64,000 nucleotides of DNA from Kryptolebias marmoratus (lineage: Eukaryota; Chordata; Actinopteri; Cyprinodontiformes; Rivulidae), in contig NC_051443.1 of NCBI RefSeq assembly GCF_001649575.2, positions 16,327,750-16,391,749 on the forward strand, given 5' to 3'. Positions 47,881-60,839 of the stretch are shown in pieces; the first letter of the stretch is position 1, and every line of letters starts with the position of its first letter. Position numbers and translations under genes: made by a program. A model generated the notes under the pieces. It saw nothing but the letters and a program-made list of their open reading frames with translations. It was not told the origin of the DNA and did no database searches.

Positions 47881-48929
47881 TTGAAACAGATTGAATGTCA
47901 TTTCAAATTACAAATTGGTAATGATCAATGACCAAAAACATGTCAAAGGCCATCAGAGACTTGTTGAAGGTGAAAGGTTGCGAAGTTTGAAGGCTGGTTG
48001 ATAGATCTGGGTTCATTCATGCAGTTCTTTTACTAGATTGGATGGATGAAATTAGTACTGTGCTAGAGCAAATACTGAATCCAGTTCTAAGTTTGTTTTT
48101 AAAAAATGTTCAGAAGAAGCTTGTTTTTCCAAAAGAGGAGTCAAAACCAAAAAATATCAAAATCATACTTCACTTTAATCATCTCTTCTAATGTATTCTT
48201 ATAACTTCTCTTGAAGTATTTTGAATTTCTGTGGACAATCACATTGTAAGAATACAGTTTGTCCTCATGCATTAATGTATTTTTATTGTTTTGTATTCTT
48301 TTGAAACCAATGCATAACCATATGTATTCTACTTATTAAAAGCTGTTTTAAATAATGGTGTTGACTAGTATTTTTTTACGCCGATAAGTGTTTATTAATT
48401 ATGTTGCAAACACGATCTATACACACTGTTTCAAGCAAGATCTATAAATGTCTGGCTTTGATATTATATTATACGTACAGTATATCCAACAATGTTTACA
48501 AACAAACAAGCAAAATGTCTTTATAAATCCAATTGAAAATCGCAGTTGAGATTAATGCTCTAAGCTGTGCTAAATCAGTGCTAAAGCTTGGTTTTCAATT
48601 GTTCACTCTAAAAAACAACAAATAAGCCTCTTGAAATCTTTTAAACTTAGTGATTACAACATTTCATTTGGTCAGGGGTGGTTTCTATAACTACACTTTA
48701 ACCCTTTGATATACAATTTTTTTTGCTTTGTCATATAAGTTTGTATTAAGTTCAAATGACATTTTATGACCAATTAATGCAAAATAATAAGTAACTTTTA
48801 AGTTGCTTTTTTCATACCATTGTAAGTAATAAGGGACACTTGATGGTGAATATAGGAAAGAAAACCTTTCTTCTAGACATAAGATGAGGACATTTATGTT
48901 TGTATGGGCAGACACTGAGGTTCATTGTC
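47881..48929. other. AT-rich DNA, nothing recognised
   Basis: No exon or named element beyond a possible decayed extension of the Tc1 remnant. Confidence 0.4.
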
Positions 48930-49250
48930 AGTTACATTTCCTGCCCCTTTTCTCCCCCCTCCAAAATAAAATGACCCCCTACTTAATCTGATGAGGTATC
49001 TTCACCCACGAATATTAGACGCACACACACTTGTGTATGCACAAATACACATAGCCGCACACATCCTCTCCTCCCGATCAGATGACATCATTAACAATCA
49101 TTACTGGGACACCAGGAAGTGCAGAGATCTCCGGCTCAGAGTCTGGCTGAATGGGATCAAGTTAGCCAGCTTGAGATGAAAGATTTGAAAAGGAAAGCAC
49201 CCACCAAAGCTATTTAACTTCTGGATTTCATCAATGCTTTCCTACTTAAA
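48930..49250. promoter_or_regulatory. candidate conserved non-coding element
   Basis: Unique sequence with GACATCATTAACAATCATTA and GATCAAGTTAGCCAGC, less AT-rich than its flanks and without coding character. Confidence 0.25.
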
Positions 49251-50379
49251 GAAGGCCCCATTTGATGGTAAATTCAACCTGTTTGTAGTCATGGTGTAGT
49301 TTCTATATGTGGGTCTTCTTTATCGTGTTTATAAAAAAAATCTTTCTGAAGGAAGTAAATGAAATTTCCCTTGTTTTTTGTGTGCAAATCAAAAACACGT
49401 TGGAACTAATGTGTTTTTTATTTTTAAAAATGAACAAAAAAAGGGGAAAAGCAACCAGATGGTGGCATGGTCAGATATTGCATCATATATACAGTGCAAC
49501 ACAAACATATAGCTTAAAAATAACTATGTTTAGACCCGCTTTAAGTCCTAAATCTTGAATAATTAAATACTGTAGGCTAATCATCGTTTTCCTGTCTTGC
49601 CAATTTAAAACAGATATAAGCTTTGTGGTCTCTGTGTGAAGCTTAGTTATTTGGGTTTAGGCTGGTGTATATTGGAGGCATGGAAAGAAAGAAGAAGCCC
49701 GTCCCTTCAGGCCACTGACACACAAGCCTTGAGTTAGTCAGTGACAGGACCCTGGTATGAAGCTTCACTGAGGCCACAGGCATCTAAGTAGCGGTTCTTG
49801 TATGATACTAACCACAGCCACCACAAGACAAGCAGTTCTGCTGTTGCTGTTGCAGGCTGGATTACTGTGTTGCAAGGCATGCAGACCTTTGTGTACGGAG
49901 ACCATGTAGAGTGGGTTTGAGTTTGTTTCATGTTCGATTACATGTGTGCATGCAATGCTACAAAAAAATGTGCACGTGTGTATGATTGAACTTTATCTTG
50001 CAAACTCTTTTTTGTTTGTGAGTTCCAGGCTTCTAATCTAAAAGCTACAAAAGGGAGGAGAGAAGAGTGACCCCTACTGTTTAGGAAACTAAACACCAGT
50101 TCTGCATTGAGAAGGAAAAACACCATACTGAGACAATTATTTTTACTCCTTAAATGATTAAATGAAACATACATACTATGACTAAGCAGCACAGTTGATT
50201 GATAATTTCCCCTTAAGATGCCCCTCCTAGTAGATTTAACTTCCAACAGCAATCAACATCACAGCCACAGAAGAATATTTATATGTTCCATCACCATCCA
50301 CTTGAACTTTTAGTGGGGGGGGGGGTTCATGAACAGAGGCTATGATTGGAGCAGGGAGTGCTGGAAATCCTTTGAAAAG
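49251..50379. other. gene-free DNA with an 11-G run
   Basis: A run of 11 G is at 50315-50325. Frames of up to 104 codons resemble nothing known. Confidence 0.4.
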
Positions 50380-50720
50380 GGAAAACAAAAGGTCTCCTCT
50401 GTTGTGATGAAGCATTCCTCTCAAGAGACTGGGTCTGGGCCTGACTCAACCTTTCACACAATCGACGGCCAACAATACAACAAACCCTGCCCTTGCAGAC
50501 CTACTATTGTACTGGAGCACGCCACAGCTGTGGAGAATCACATTTAGGTGTCAGAGGCAACAAATGTTTCTTTAATTGGAATACTGGTATTAGCTCATGT
50601 TTCCTCCCTATGCTTTATGAATCCCCTGTGCCTATTGTTTAGAAGTTTGCGTTGACGTCGCCTTGGCGGCTCCGGCTAATTGAGAGAGTGTGTGTTTGGA
50701 CCAGGTTCAAGAGGAACTCT
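50380..50720. promoter_or_regulatory. candidate conserved non-coding element
   Basis: Unique sequence with TTGACGTCGCCTTGGCGGCT (a CRE-like TGACGTCG, and CpG-rich) next to CCGGCTAATTGAGAG (homeodomain core). Enhancer-like by composition only. Confidence 0.3.
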
Positions 50721-52361
50721 TGGTTGCGTGTGTGAGTGAGTCTACGTGCAGGCTCCTGCAGTGTGTGTGACTGTGTTTCTATTATTTCTCTCACTTATAG
50801 TAAATCTTATACAAAATATTTATATTTAATCAGTCTGCACACACTGTGAGATTAGGTGACCATGTTTATTTAATCTGCCCGGAAGGCAGATTAAATCAGC
50901 ACAAACAGAGGAGATTGTATTTGCCCACATTTGAATAAATGCTATTATAAACAATAAATGGATTGTCAGTCTCATATGCTCGATATCCAGTGTAAGTATT
51001 TGGGCTTATTTTTAAAGCACTATCCAAACATGTTTATATTTACCTGATTGAGCTTTGTGGTGTGTAATCAATTTTTAATTTACGGCAGAATGTTAAAAAA
51101 GTAGAAAAATTAAAACATGACAGAAACTCAGACACAATCAAAGTTACTAAATCTAGTTAGTGCTAACATGTCGCATCTCAGAGGAAGTGTTTGTTTTTCT
51201 TAAGCTTAATGTCAATAGCAAATCACTATCGGCCCAATAAGTACCAGATTTTTTGCACTTGTCTCAATTATTCTAATCTGAAGAGATTACTGTTAATCTA
51301 GGGCATAAAAAACAAAACAAAAACAGAAACACCAGTCCCTTATCTTAATATGGGATCTTAACACTGGTTTATGGAAACTTGTCACAATTCAGATTACAAG
51401 TTGAGATCATTACAGGAAAGAAATCTTGAATTTTCAATTTTCACAAATTTATGGAATGTGTTGTTCTTCTTCAGTGTGTGGACGTTATTGTAAGGGTTTC
51501 AGTCTGGTATATGTAAACATGATAATATATTTACTGAGGTCAAAATGAAAACCACAGATGATTTTTTTGTATGATGTAATATAATATATAGGTTTTGTAA
51601 TTTCAACATTATTAATTTCATATAATTTCAATAAACCTACATAAGTAACAAATAGATACCTATATTTGCATTTACCGTACTTCTATTTTGTTGCATTTTA
51701 AAAGTGCAGTGTTCATTACTTAAGTATGATAAAGAATGGTTTATTTTAGGCTATGATGATAGCCATTGTATCTTGCCTTCTTTTGTAAGTTACGTGATTT
51801 CATCCAACACTGTGCACAGAGGATTATATTTTAATCTGGTGTTTAATCAGATGAATAGAACAAAAGGATCAAAAGTGGATAAAAGAAAGTGCAGTGCGTT
51901 TTCTCGCATCTTGAGATGGAACAGGTGCTGCTGGTCCCTGGGATCAGTGTCAACTGGGGATTATTTCATGTGCTGCAGAGGGATTGTGAATGCAATTTAA
52001 GAATTACTGTCATATGAACTAAGATTAAAATATGGATTAAGAACAGAAGACGCAGATAGTGCTAAATTCACAAGATAATCTGTCAGTATGCCTTGAAAAA
52101 GTATTCATTATGTGAGAACAGTATTAACATGTGCATGTGTATATAGACCTATGTGTTTGTGTCTGCTGCAAAAGAAATAGTTAGGAAAAGGATCCATAAT
52201 AATAATAAGAATAATAATTGCCTTTTATTAGAGCTAGAACTTTACATAGAGAAAAGAGCAGACACTGAAAGCAGTCAATAAAAATAATAATTTACTTGAA
52301 CATTTTCATCATTAATATGAGAAAATAACTAATAGTCATCCAGCCATAGTTTTTCATAGGG

Positions 52362-52419
<58 letters not shown>

Positions 52420-53039
52420 GAGAAAGATAACACACACACACATAAAGATATACGTGTGTGTGCAATCTTTTTCCAATCAAAATATCAAAATGACCTACAT
52501 GGCCTATACCTAACCAAAGAGTGAAATAGAACCAAAGGAAGAAATGGTATTACTTAGGACTCACTTCAGACAGAATCTACAGTGTTCAAAGAAAAACAAT
52601 GTGAAAAAATATTCTCAGATTTTTCAGTCGTCATACAAGTTTTAAACCTTTGGAACAAAGCAGTACATTAAGAATCAGCACTGCCTCAAACTCATACAAA
52701 GCAACAGAATGCTGATACTCATCATATCACGCACACTGCTTTCAAAATTTGACAATATTACTAACTAGTGTAAAAGTGGTTACTAGTAGAACTCAGATGC
52801 AAAGAACTATTATATTTGACATAATTAACACAGCCAGAAATTTGAATTACCATGAAAAACTTAAAAAAGTAAGGGCATGTAACCCACACAATCCAGAGAA
52901 AAAAAGAAAAAAAAGTTTGTGAACCTCTGGCCATGTGTGAAGGAACAACTCTGGAGAACATCTGAAGCTGATTCTGGAAGCATTGTTAAAAGTTCATGTG
53001 TGAACACACATACATACTCTCTTTTGTCTATGACTGTGT
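50721..53039. other. AT-rich gene-free DNA with an AT microsatellite
   Basis: No exon is recognised. The 98-codon frame at 51704-52000 and others have no domain. CA/TG runs flank the microsatellite on its right side. Confidence 0.4.
52367..52412. repeat. (AT)n microsatellite, about 46 bp
   Basis: An uninterrupted AT dinucleotide tract. It is followed within 30 bp by ACACACACAC and then GTGTGTGTG, which together form an inverted simple-repeat arrangement. Confidence 0.93.
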
Positions 53040-53620
53040 ATCTGAGGATTGCTTTCCAAATGTAATGTGATTAGAGTATAGAGAGCATTTTGATCTATCA
53101 GTGGGTGCGGTGGTAGGGGTGGAAGTGAGTGGTTTGAAGAGAATTCATTAGCGAGTAGACAGGTGGCTAGTGTTACACTCCACCAGTGAAAGTCAGCAGC
53201 CCGAGCTGTCTCGTACTCCACTCTCCCTTTTTCTTGTCCCCCCTCTGTGCAAGCAGGAAAGCTACACCAGCCTGGATGACATTTCCAAAGACAGAAGGCC
53301 ACTGATTAGCAAATGGTCTGAGCTGAAACAACAGCCTCCGATCTTTATCAAAGTTTAACGTCCACCCCGCCTCATCCTCATGGCCCCTGTGTTTCTCTCT
53401 TTCTCTCTCCTTGCAACCTCGCTATCTATCCGCCTTGTAGGCTTGTTTCTCCTGGGAGCCAAGTATAAGTACTCCATCAGGCAAACCGCATTAGTGTAAT
53501 TTTGTCCCAGGAAATTAGCAGAGCAGAGCGGCGCCAATTAGAAGTCAATAGCTGGCTTTATTAATCGAGCTAGCCATCGCACTTGATTAGATTAAGCTGA
53601 GCCTGAGCTCTGTTGTGTTT
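53040..53620. promoter_or_regulatory. candidate conserved non-coding element with dense homeodomain cluster
   Basis: The right part packs CAATTAG (53535-53541), TTTATTAATCGA (53557-53568) and GATTAGATTAAG (53585-53596) into about 60 bp, with CpGs (GCGGCGCCAATT, AATCGAGC, CCATCGCAC). The left part is unique and GC-richer. Frames of 60-102 codons exist but show no family. Confidence 0.4.
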
Positions 53621-54535
53621 GTGTGTGTGTGTGCTGTGTCTGTGTGTGTTTGACTGTCCTTGTGTATTTATTTCTGTGTTTGTTTGTCAGTGTGTTGCTT
53701 GTACATCCTTGGCTGTGAGCATGGCCTCGTGCAGAGAGCGGCAGGTGCTGCTGACTTGCTGATCCTGTCTCATTGTGACTGTCTGCGGCTCTGTTAGTGC
53801 CCAGTAATATGTTGATATTGACCCTCTTCGACTGCAGGCTCTTATTAAGACACACTGCAGAGGGATGTGGAGCTGCTGGCATCGGTTTATACAGAAATAA
53901 GCCAAACAATTGGACAAATTAAACTGCCTTTATTACATTAACTATTGCAGTAATACAACTGCAGTTTCAGGCCAAATAACTAGCATAATATCTTATCACA
54001 ATGTAAATCAAAACAAATGGAAGATATTGTCATGTGAAATTGTACTGTATATCATTTATTCTATACTTGTGTTCTGAGTGTTTATGAGTCTATTTCTGGG
54101 AATATGTGAAAAGCTGTTAGCAGCCACATAGATCAAGACAAATAAGTGACAATCTAATGATAATTTTAGTGGATTTGTGAATTATCCTTTCCATACTATC
54201 AATTAACTGGTTGTGTGTGGACAAAATATAATGAAGTAACTGAAAATAACTAACTTACACGACTAATGTGTAAATGGACTGTATCGTTATCTTATTCTCT
54301 AGCAATAAAAACATGAAATGTGACCTTTTATTCATAAGAAACAGCTATTTAAGGCATTCCATGTGTAATGTAACACTTCAGTAGCAAAGTTTCTGCTTTA
54401 CAATAGCAGTAATAGGAACATGAAAACTGAAGACCAGAGAAAGTGTCTAAGTTATCTATGGAATGGTTCATGTTGGGATTTCAAGTCACCATTTTCTCAA
54501 TTTGCCAGACCCTATCACAAATGCAATATCTTTGA
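53621..54535. other. gene-free DNA; TG-rich start, then AT-rich
   Basis: A TG-rich lead (about 53618-53660) and a unique patch near 53690-53890 precede AT-rich DNA. No exon is recognised. Confidence 0.35.
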
Positions 54536-54635
54536 TTAACCCCCCTGAAGCCCTCAAAAGAGAGAGAGACAAAGAGAGGTAGAGAAGCCTTTGTAACTTC
54601 AGGTCAATTTGACCCAAAGGTCACGGGAGGGTTAA
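54536..54635. mobile_element. TTAA-flanked MITE (piggyBac-type), about 100 bp
   Basis: It begins TTAACCCCCCTGAAG and ends GGGAGGGTTAA, so both ends read TTAACCC inward and are bounded by the TTAA that piggyBac-type elements duplicate. Internal AGGTCAATTTGACCC and AAGGTCACGGGAGGGTTAA resemble the abundant fish 'TTAACCCTCCTGTTGT...GGGTCAA' MITEs. It is non-autonomous, with no coding capacity. Confidence 0.6.
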
Positions 54636-54639
54636 AATT

Positions 54640-54692
54640 ATGGCCTGCAAAATGGTGGGCTATATTCATTCCTTCAAGGAATGCTACTTTTT
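54640..54692 (+). repeat. solo tail of the tandem-dimer repeat family
   Basis: GGCCTGCAAAATGGTGGGCT, then CATTCCTTCAAGGAATG and CTACTTTT matches the terminal part of unit 2 at 43090-43132, including the hairpin. It starts immediately after the MITE, so one element may have inserted into the other. Confidence 0.6.
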
Positions 54693-57199
54693 AATAAGTA
54701 ATTGTTTTAACCTTTTACAAGAACTGGGCTATAGTTTGACAGCTTAGATGGAATTATCCACGGGCACTCTGGCACAAAGACAAAAATCTTGAAAATATAC
54801 GTTTAACCCGTGTTACATCCTCTTGGTAGATCTTCGGATTAAAGTGTGAATTTCCTGTGTTATTTCTGCCCCTGCCCATATGTGTTATCTCAAAATCTAA
54901 GCCTCTGCTGACAATCTTTCCGAAACTTGCCCTAATCCATGTGGCAAATCTGCTGGGTAACACCTGTTCCTGAAAGAGTTCGGAGAACACAGCCTGTCGA
55001 GAAAAAAAGGATTTTAAAGAACATCACAAATTCAGCATTATCGGAAAAAAAAGCTCTTTGTCTTATTCCAGGAAATTTATGTTGGTACACTAGTATTTTT
55101 ATATTAAAAATGTAAAAATAAATAAAAATTAAAAAAAAAAAAAATTTCTGTGCAGGGCGAAAGGGCCGAATCATATTTCACTGTTACCACTGAATAGAAG
55201 ATTTTGAGTGTTAAGTTTCCATCTGAAGTCACTTGGTAATCCAAATCCCCTGTGCAACTTTAAAACATGAAGTTAGAAAACCACAGAATGATCAACACCA
55301 CCAAACCACAGAAACCCCACTCTCTCTAAATACACATACAAACACCCACCAGCATTGGCACCCATCTCATCACCACCAAAAGTGGCCAAGCCTTAGGCAA
55401 TCTGTAGATCCAGGCACCACTGAGGTTCAAACCCAGCTGACACTTTCATAGTATAGTATTAATTTTGAGCTGTGCTGAAAGAAGATGTGATGAGTCTTTT
55501 TTACACCAAAACCACCCATCGTTCCATCGAGCTTGAGACATGCTAGCATGGCCAAGGCCTCAAAACAAAATCTGGCTTCACTGGCCCAGAAAGGACAGCT
55601 CCCCCCTGGGCTTTGTCTGAGAGGCTGGTGGCTAAGTTGCTCTGACAGCTACATGCTTTAACAGATGCAGTTCCCATTCAGTGAAGAAGTCTCTTTGCAG
55701 GCAGATAAGCTAAAGAGGGTTGGTATGGCTAGAGTTACATGGGTTGGAGGGTAGCAAAAGGTTACTAGCTTGCTGCTAACTGTAGCTTCTGGATAAAGCT
55801 TGTCTGCCATGATTGAGCTCATTTTGATTATTACTGGCGACCTTGTGGACATTGTAGTGTAAGCAAAGTGGGATGAAATAATGAACAACACACACCAGGG
55901 GCTGGAAACTCTTGTGCAAAGGCAATGAGTTAAACATCAAGCCAGGGTACTTACTGAATGGTGGCAGTCTTAAATCACACCCACAAACTGACTTACCAGG
56001 CACTTTGGTTTAAAATTCTCACAGAAGCATTGAGACCCGTGGTGGGAAACAAAGCATTTCATATTCATTTCCCCTGTGTCAGGCAGACTAAGTGCCTGCT
56101 GGACTCAAGGGTTGTTGAGGAAGCAGGTAATGTTGCTGACTGCAAAATCATCTTGGGTTACAGAGTAAAACAGAAAACATTGATTAGAGTTGTCACAGGA
56201 GAATCATACCTGCTATCTTAAGACAGAATTTAAGCTTTTCTGACAAAGAAAATGAAAAAAACCTAATTAATCTAATTTATCTACCCTTCTTAGTATTTAC
56301 ATCCTCAAAGAATCCCAATGCAACATTTTGCCTATTTTTTTAAAGAAAAAACAACAAATGATTTACACAAGACTCAAAAATATAAAATTATGTTGAAACA
56401 TTGAAGTTTGTGCCCTGCTCTAAAAAATCCCCCAAATCTGACAAAGAGTCCATTCCTTTTCCAACCCCAACAAATGGGCCATTCACACCAGAAACATCAT
56501 GTGAAGCACTGCAGAGACATGACCAGTTGCTAACCTCATCACTGCAGAGTCCAATGTGCCTGGAGCAAAATAATGTGAATGAATAAAACCCAGCATGAAT
56601 AAACAAAATCATAATCCATGGCTTTTTAACACTGTACTTACAGAGTTGTTGATACTTCTATTCAATTCTTTTCAAGGTGAAGACATGTAAATATAAACAT
56701 TTAAACATAAAAATCCAAGAATGACCTTAGACAGATTTAAATTTGTATGCCAGTGTTGCCAAATGTTTAAAAAATCATGCAAACAAAGTAAGAATTTCTT
56801 TCCACACAGTTTAAAACACTGCAATATGGAGGCTTGAAGGAATGAGGCCCTTTCACTAAATCCACCATTCTTCTCCTTTTGCATCTCACTCAGCATAAAA
56901 GCTCTTTTTCTTATTTTGAGAGCCTTCAGGCCCCACTGTCAGGAGTGTGTCTGTATATGTTTTCCTGGAAGAAAAACAGCACTCATTAGGCGTCACATCA
57001 TGACTGAAATTGTGACGTGTCAGGTCTTGTCTCTCTATCTGTCACTGCAGCCCTGCTTCAGTGTTTGTGGGTGGCTAGAAATGATAGACCTCAATACACA
57101 TATTTGCTGTTCGAGCATGCCACGAACAATAGAGAGGTCAGCCATCAAGATGACCCTGATTGTCAAACACAACAACGAAAAAACGAAGATGTTTTAGAA
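54693..57199. other. gene-free DNA with an A-rich tract
   Basis: An A-rich tract at about 55110-55144. Frames up to 93 codons (for example 56916-57197) have no recognisable domain. A tRNA box-B-like GGTTCAAACCC at about 55425 is not part of a foldable tRNA. Confidence 0.4.
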
Positions 57200-57650
57200 G
57201 CTTTCTAACCCTGGGGCTGAATGGCCAGAGATCCATTCTCAACAATTATCATGTAGCTGAGGAGCCAGAAAGAGTGATTTAACAGCAAATTACAAAACAA
57301 CCCAGCAAGCCAGTACTTTGCGGTCCATTAATACAGTGCGTTTGTTTTTTTCTTAGAAGTAATTGAAAAAGTAAAGCAGAAGTTCTGAGGCACCTCTTAA
57401 GTGTACACCATCTTCCAGGCTATAAATCATGTTTGCGATAGGACCACGAGAAGCTGGAATGTGAAAGCACGACAGTGATGGAGTTTAGTTGCCAGACAAG
57501 ACGTCAGGTAGCTGCCACAGAGAGTTGATCAGCCCGATGACATGCCTGTGGCATGCCGTGTGGTCCAGCAGGCTATAAAAGCAGGTAGGATGGCGTTGGG
57601 GAGACAATAAACAGGGATTGTCAAGAGGAAAACACAAGGACAAGATTTCA
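57200..57650. promoter_or_regulatory. candidate conserved non-coding element
   Basis: Unique sequence with GCGGTCCATTAATACAGTGC, AACAGCAAATTACAAAAC and GACAATAAACAGGGATTGTC, the last containing an inverted GACAAT/ATTGTC pair that resembles a SOX dimer arrangement. No coding frame is present. Confidence 0.3.
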
Positions 57651-60600
57651 TTTTCACCATGTTAACTTGGAGACACCATGTTTTGATTTTGCACAACTAA
57701 GGCAGCAGTAAATTTGGCAATTAAGTGTATTCCATCCTTTGGCTGATAAGTTTCTGTGTGGATTGTTTGTGTTTTAGTTTCTTTCAGCAGAAAGTAGCTG
57801 ATCTGAAAAGTTCTCACACATATTGCAAACACAATTTTTCTGAGCTTTGAGTTATAAAACTTTTACAGAAAACAAGAGACTTCTTGTTTTACCCAGAGAG
57901 GGGCAAAGTCCTTGGGGGACACTGATGAGCATCTGTTTATGCATGACATAAATAAAGTGAGTGTCTGAGTATTATGTGAGTTTACATAATTCTGAGCTCA
58001 GTTAGTGCTTTGTTTCTGCAAAGCCTGAGCTAATAGTTCTAAACATTTGGAACTGTTACCAAAAGTAGGATTTCTTTCTTTTTAACAGATTGTTTAGCAA
58101 AGTTTTTGGGATATCAACAAACATTTTTGCATTTAAGAACTGAACTTTTAAAGCAGCATTCATTCAATTTGTTTTCAGCTTGAGGGCTAAGAAGAGCAGG
58201 AACAGCAGAAAAAAAGAAAGAAAAACAATGGGATGCCTCTCTACATCTGCAGTTGTGAGGATTATAATCAGGTGTTTGTAGAAGGGGTTTAAATGTAATT
58301 ACATCTGAGAGATGAATTTCAGCCACAGCAGTTAAAAAATTAGGTATTTGATATGGAGGACAAGATATAACATGTTATGTCATGAAACCAGTAAAATTAT
58401 TTTGAAGTTTTTAGTAGGAGACTACAACTTTGCAATCTCAACAGTCTGCCTTATGACTTTATGTTGTAAACTTGTTGCCAAGTCTACATTCCTAGATTTC
58501 TTTTGACTTTGAAGTGATAAAATTCAGAACTTTATCTTGCAAAAACAGAAGCACCTATATGGTACAATAAAAGTCAGCAGTCACACCTAAAAATGAAATT
58601 AAAATACCAAATTCATCAAAGCTATGATACTTTACTGTTATTTTAATATATTTATGGGTCATTATTGGTTCCTTGTGTTATAAATCAGGTCAAATAGACA
58701 ACAAACAGTTTACTACACTGAAAACAGAGAGTACTTTCTGAGAGCCTTTTCCTCTATGTTAAGTTGGAGTAACTTTTAGAATCACTGTTTAGTTTTCATT
58801 AAATGGTTGGTTAACAAACTTCACAGAGTCATCTTTACAAAATATGTGCCGTTAAATCCTAATATTGATTCATGGGTCCAGATAAGATGAATTCATAGGT
58901 TTACAACACCAAGTAGTTGTGTTAGGTGTGATCCAACAACCCCAGGCATTAACCAGACAGACTGATGCAACGCTTGGTGAAAGACAAGTTATGTTATCAG
59001 GACCATCTGTTGGAAATATTCCAGACCAACAGAGGTAAAGTCATCAAGGCCCCAAACTGATCACAGGACCTCGGGGCCCTGTTTAAAACCTAACATGAAC
59101 TTTTAATGAGGGCGTAGTTTTCACTCCATGTTCTTCTGATGCTTGTCTGCACGTAGAACTCACACTGTTCACACTGATTGGATAATTGCTTTACAGTGAA
59201 CCCATGCACAACGAGACGATGCTTGCAGACATTTGGTGACAAACACAGGCAGTGATCACACACACAAACCCCACCCTTTCCCAGAATATTCCTTTCATGT
59301 TCTGCTTCAGTGTTTACCTAAAACTTATCGTCTTTTAAATGACAGCCAGCTGCTGACTCAGAAATAGTTTAATAGTAGTGGGTTCTTATGAGTCTGCTAT
59401 CGCTGGACCCTCCATCTCACTCCTATGAGTCTTTCTCTCTCCTGCCTCTGAACGATGAGGGTTGAAGTCACGGTCAGGACCCGTAAATGGAGCTGGCGTT
59501 TTTTTGTCTTTACTCCAATCACAAGACCTGCTTTTGAGAAGTGTTGGTGCAAGGTCAGATGATGTACAGCAGAAGCATGACACGTCTCAGTGCCAACAGT
59601 GTTTCCCACACACAGACACTATGCTCAACATATTTCCCAATATTTGTGCCATAGCAACCAGTCATGTGCATACTCATATCAGATTTTACACTAATCAGCA
59701 CACTGGCGGCTCATTGTATCCAAACTAGTGAAGCAAGTTCATCTATAAATCTGTCTAAATTATTTCATTGATCAGTAAATAGAGTCAAATCTTTCCTAAA
59801 TCATCCTTTAGGGATGACTTGACGCAGCCTGGTGAAGTAAAATTTCCAGGAGTATTTAATACGCAGGGGTGGTGCTTAATTTGTTCTTTCTCGTTGCTAA
59901 AATTGTCATCCGATCTTAGGTAAGACCCACATACTGTATGTCTGATCATGTCATATTTGAACTGTTGTCTCCATGTCAAACAACCCGAACAATAGAATAG
60001 AAGGCGAACAGAGAAAAGCCAGACAGTGAATTAGTCTGTGGCAGAGTGCTTCATGCAGTAACAGACAGGAGATCAATATTTACAGACACTCCCCAGCTTT
60101 AGACAGCATTCACGTCAGATAGTACAAACAGTCCTCTCTGCAAATGTCCAACCCACACACTACACATTTACTCAGACAAAAGTATACACTCTTTCTGTTC
60201 TCCCTTTCCAACTTTACTTGTGCTTTTGAGACAAAAGCGCAGGTAAAGGTTGACAAAAAGTGCATATGGATCATTTGAATCTCTCTCACCCACACACACA
60301 CACATCAACCACTGTCTACATTCACCCTGAAATTATCTCCTCACAGACATAATTCTGGCAGTTAAGTGGCTGGCTAAAAGCATGTGTACACAAACAGTGC
60401 CCGACAAAAAGGTTGTGCACACCGTTTATCTGTTACCTCTGTCAAACACCTGATAGATAGCCATCGCCAAGCTTGAAAGGGAGCGACTCAATCTGACCTC
60501 ACAGGTGAGTTGTACTGCTAACATAATACATGCTTGCATACACGCATACTTGCAGACACAAAACCAAACAGACTGATTACATGTTGGGCCAGTCATTACG

Positions 60601-60839
60601 GACAGCCAATAGCTGATTCAATTTTGCACATCAACATTTGAATATTTGGCCACATTTGTTGTTTTCATGGAACCGACATCTAATAAAATGTTGAACTTTA
60701 TTTAAATTTTATCCCCCCAAATATATATCTTGTATATTGTTATGAGGTTTTGAGTTGTTTGAAGTCACAAAAGAAAAAAAACTAATTTGAAAATAGTACA
60801 CCAATATAAAATGGGAAAATGGCTATTCAACTTGCAAAC
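57651..60839. other. gene-free DNA, nothing recognised
   Basis: Short frames (60-88 codons) only, mutually overlapping near 59386-59728. A CA run lies near 60289-60303. No repeat family is named. Confidence 0.4.

Noticed and set aside
55380..55442. Possible tRNA (box-A-like TGGCCAAGCC, box-B-like GGTTCAAACCC)
   Set aside because: No acceptor stem or anticodon arm can be formed at the right spacing.
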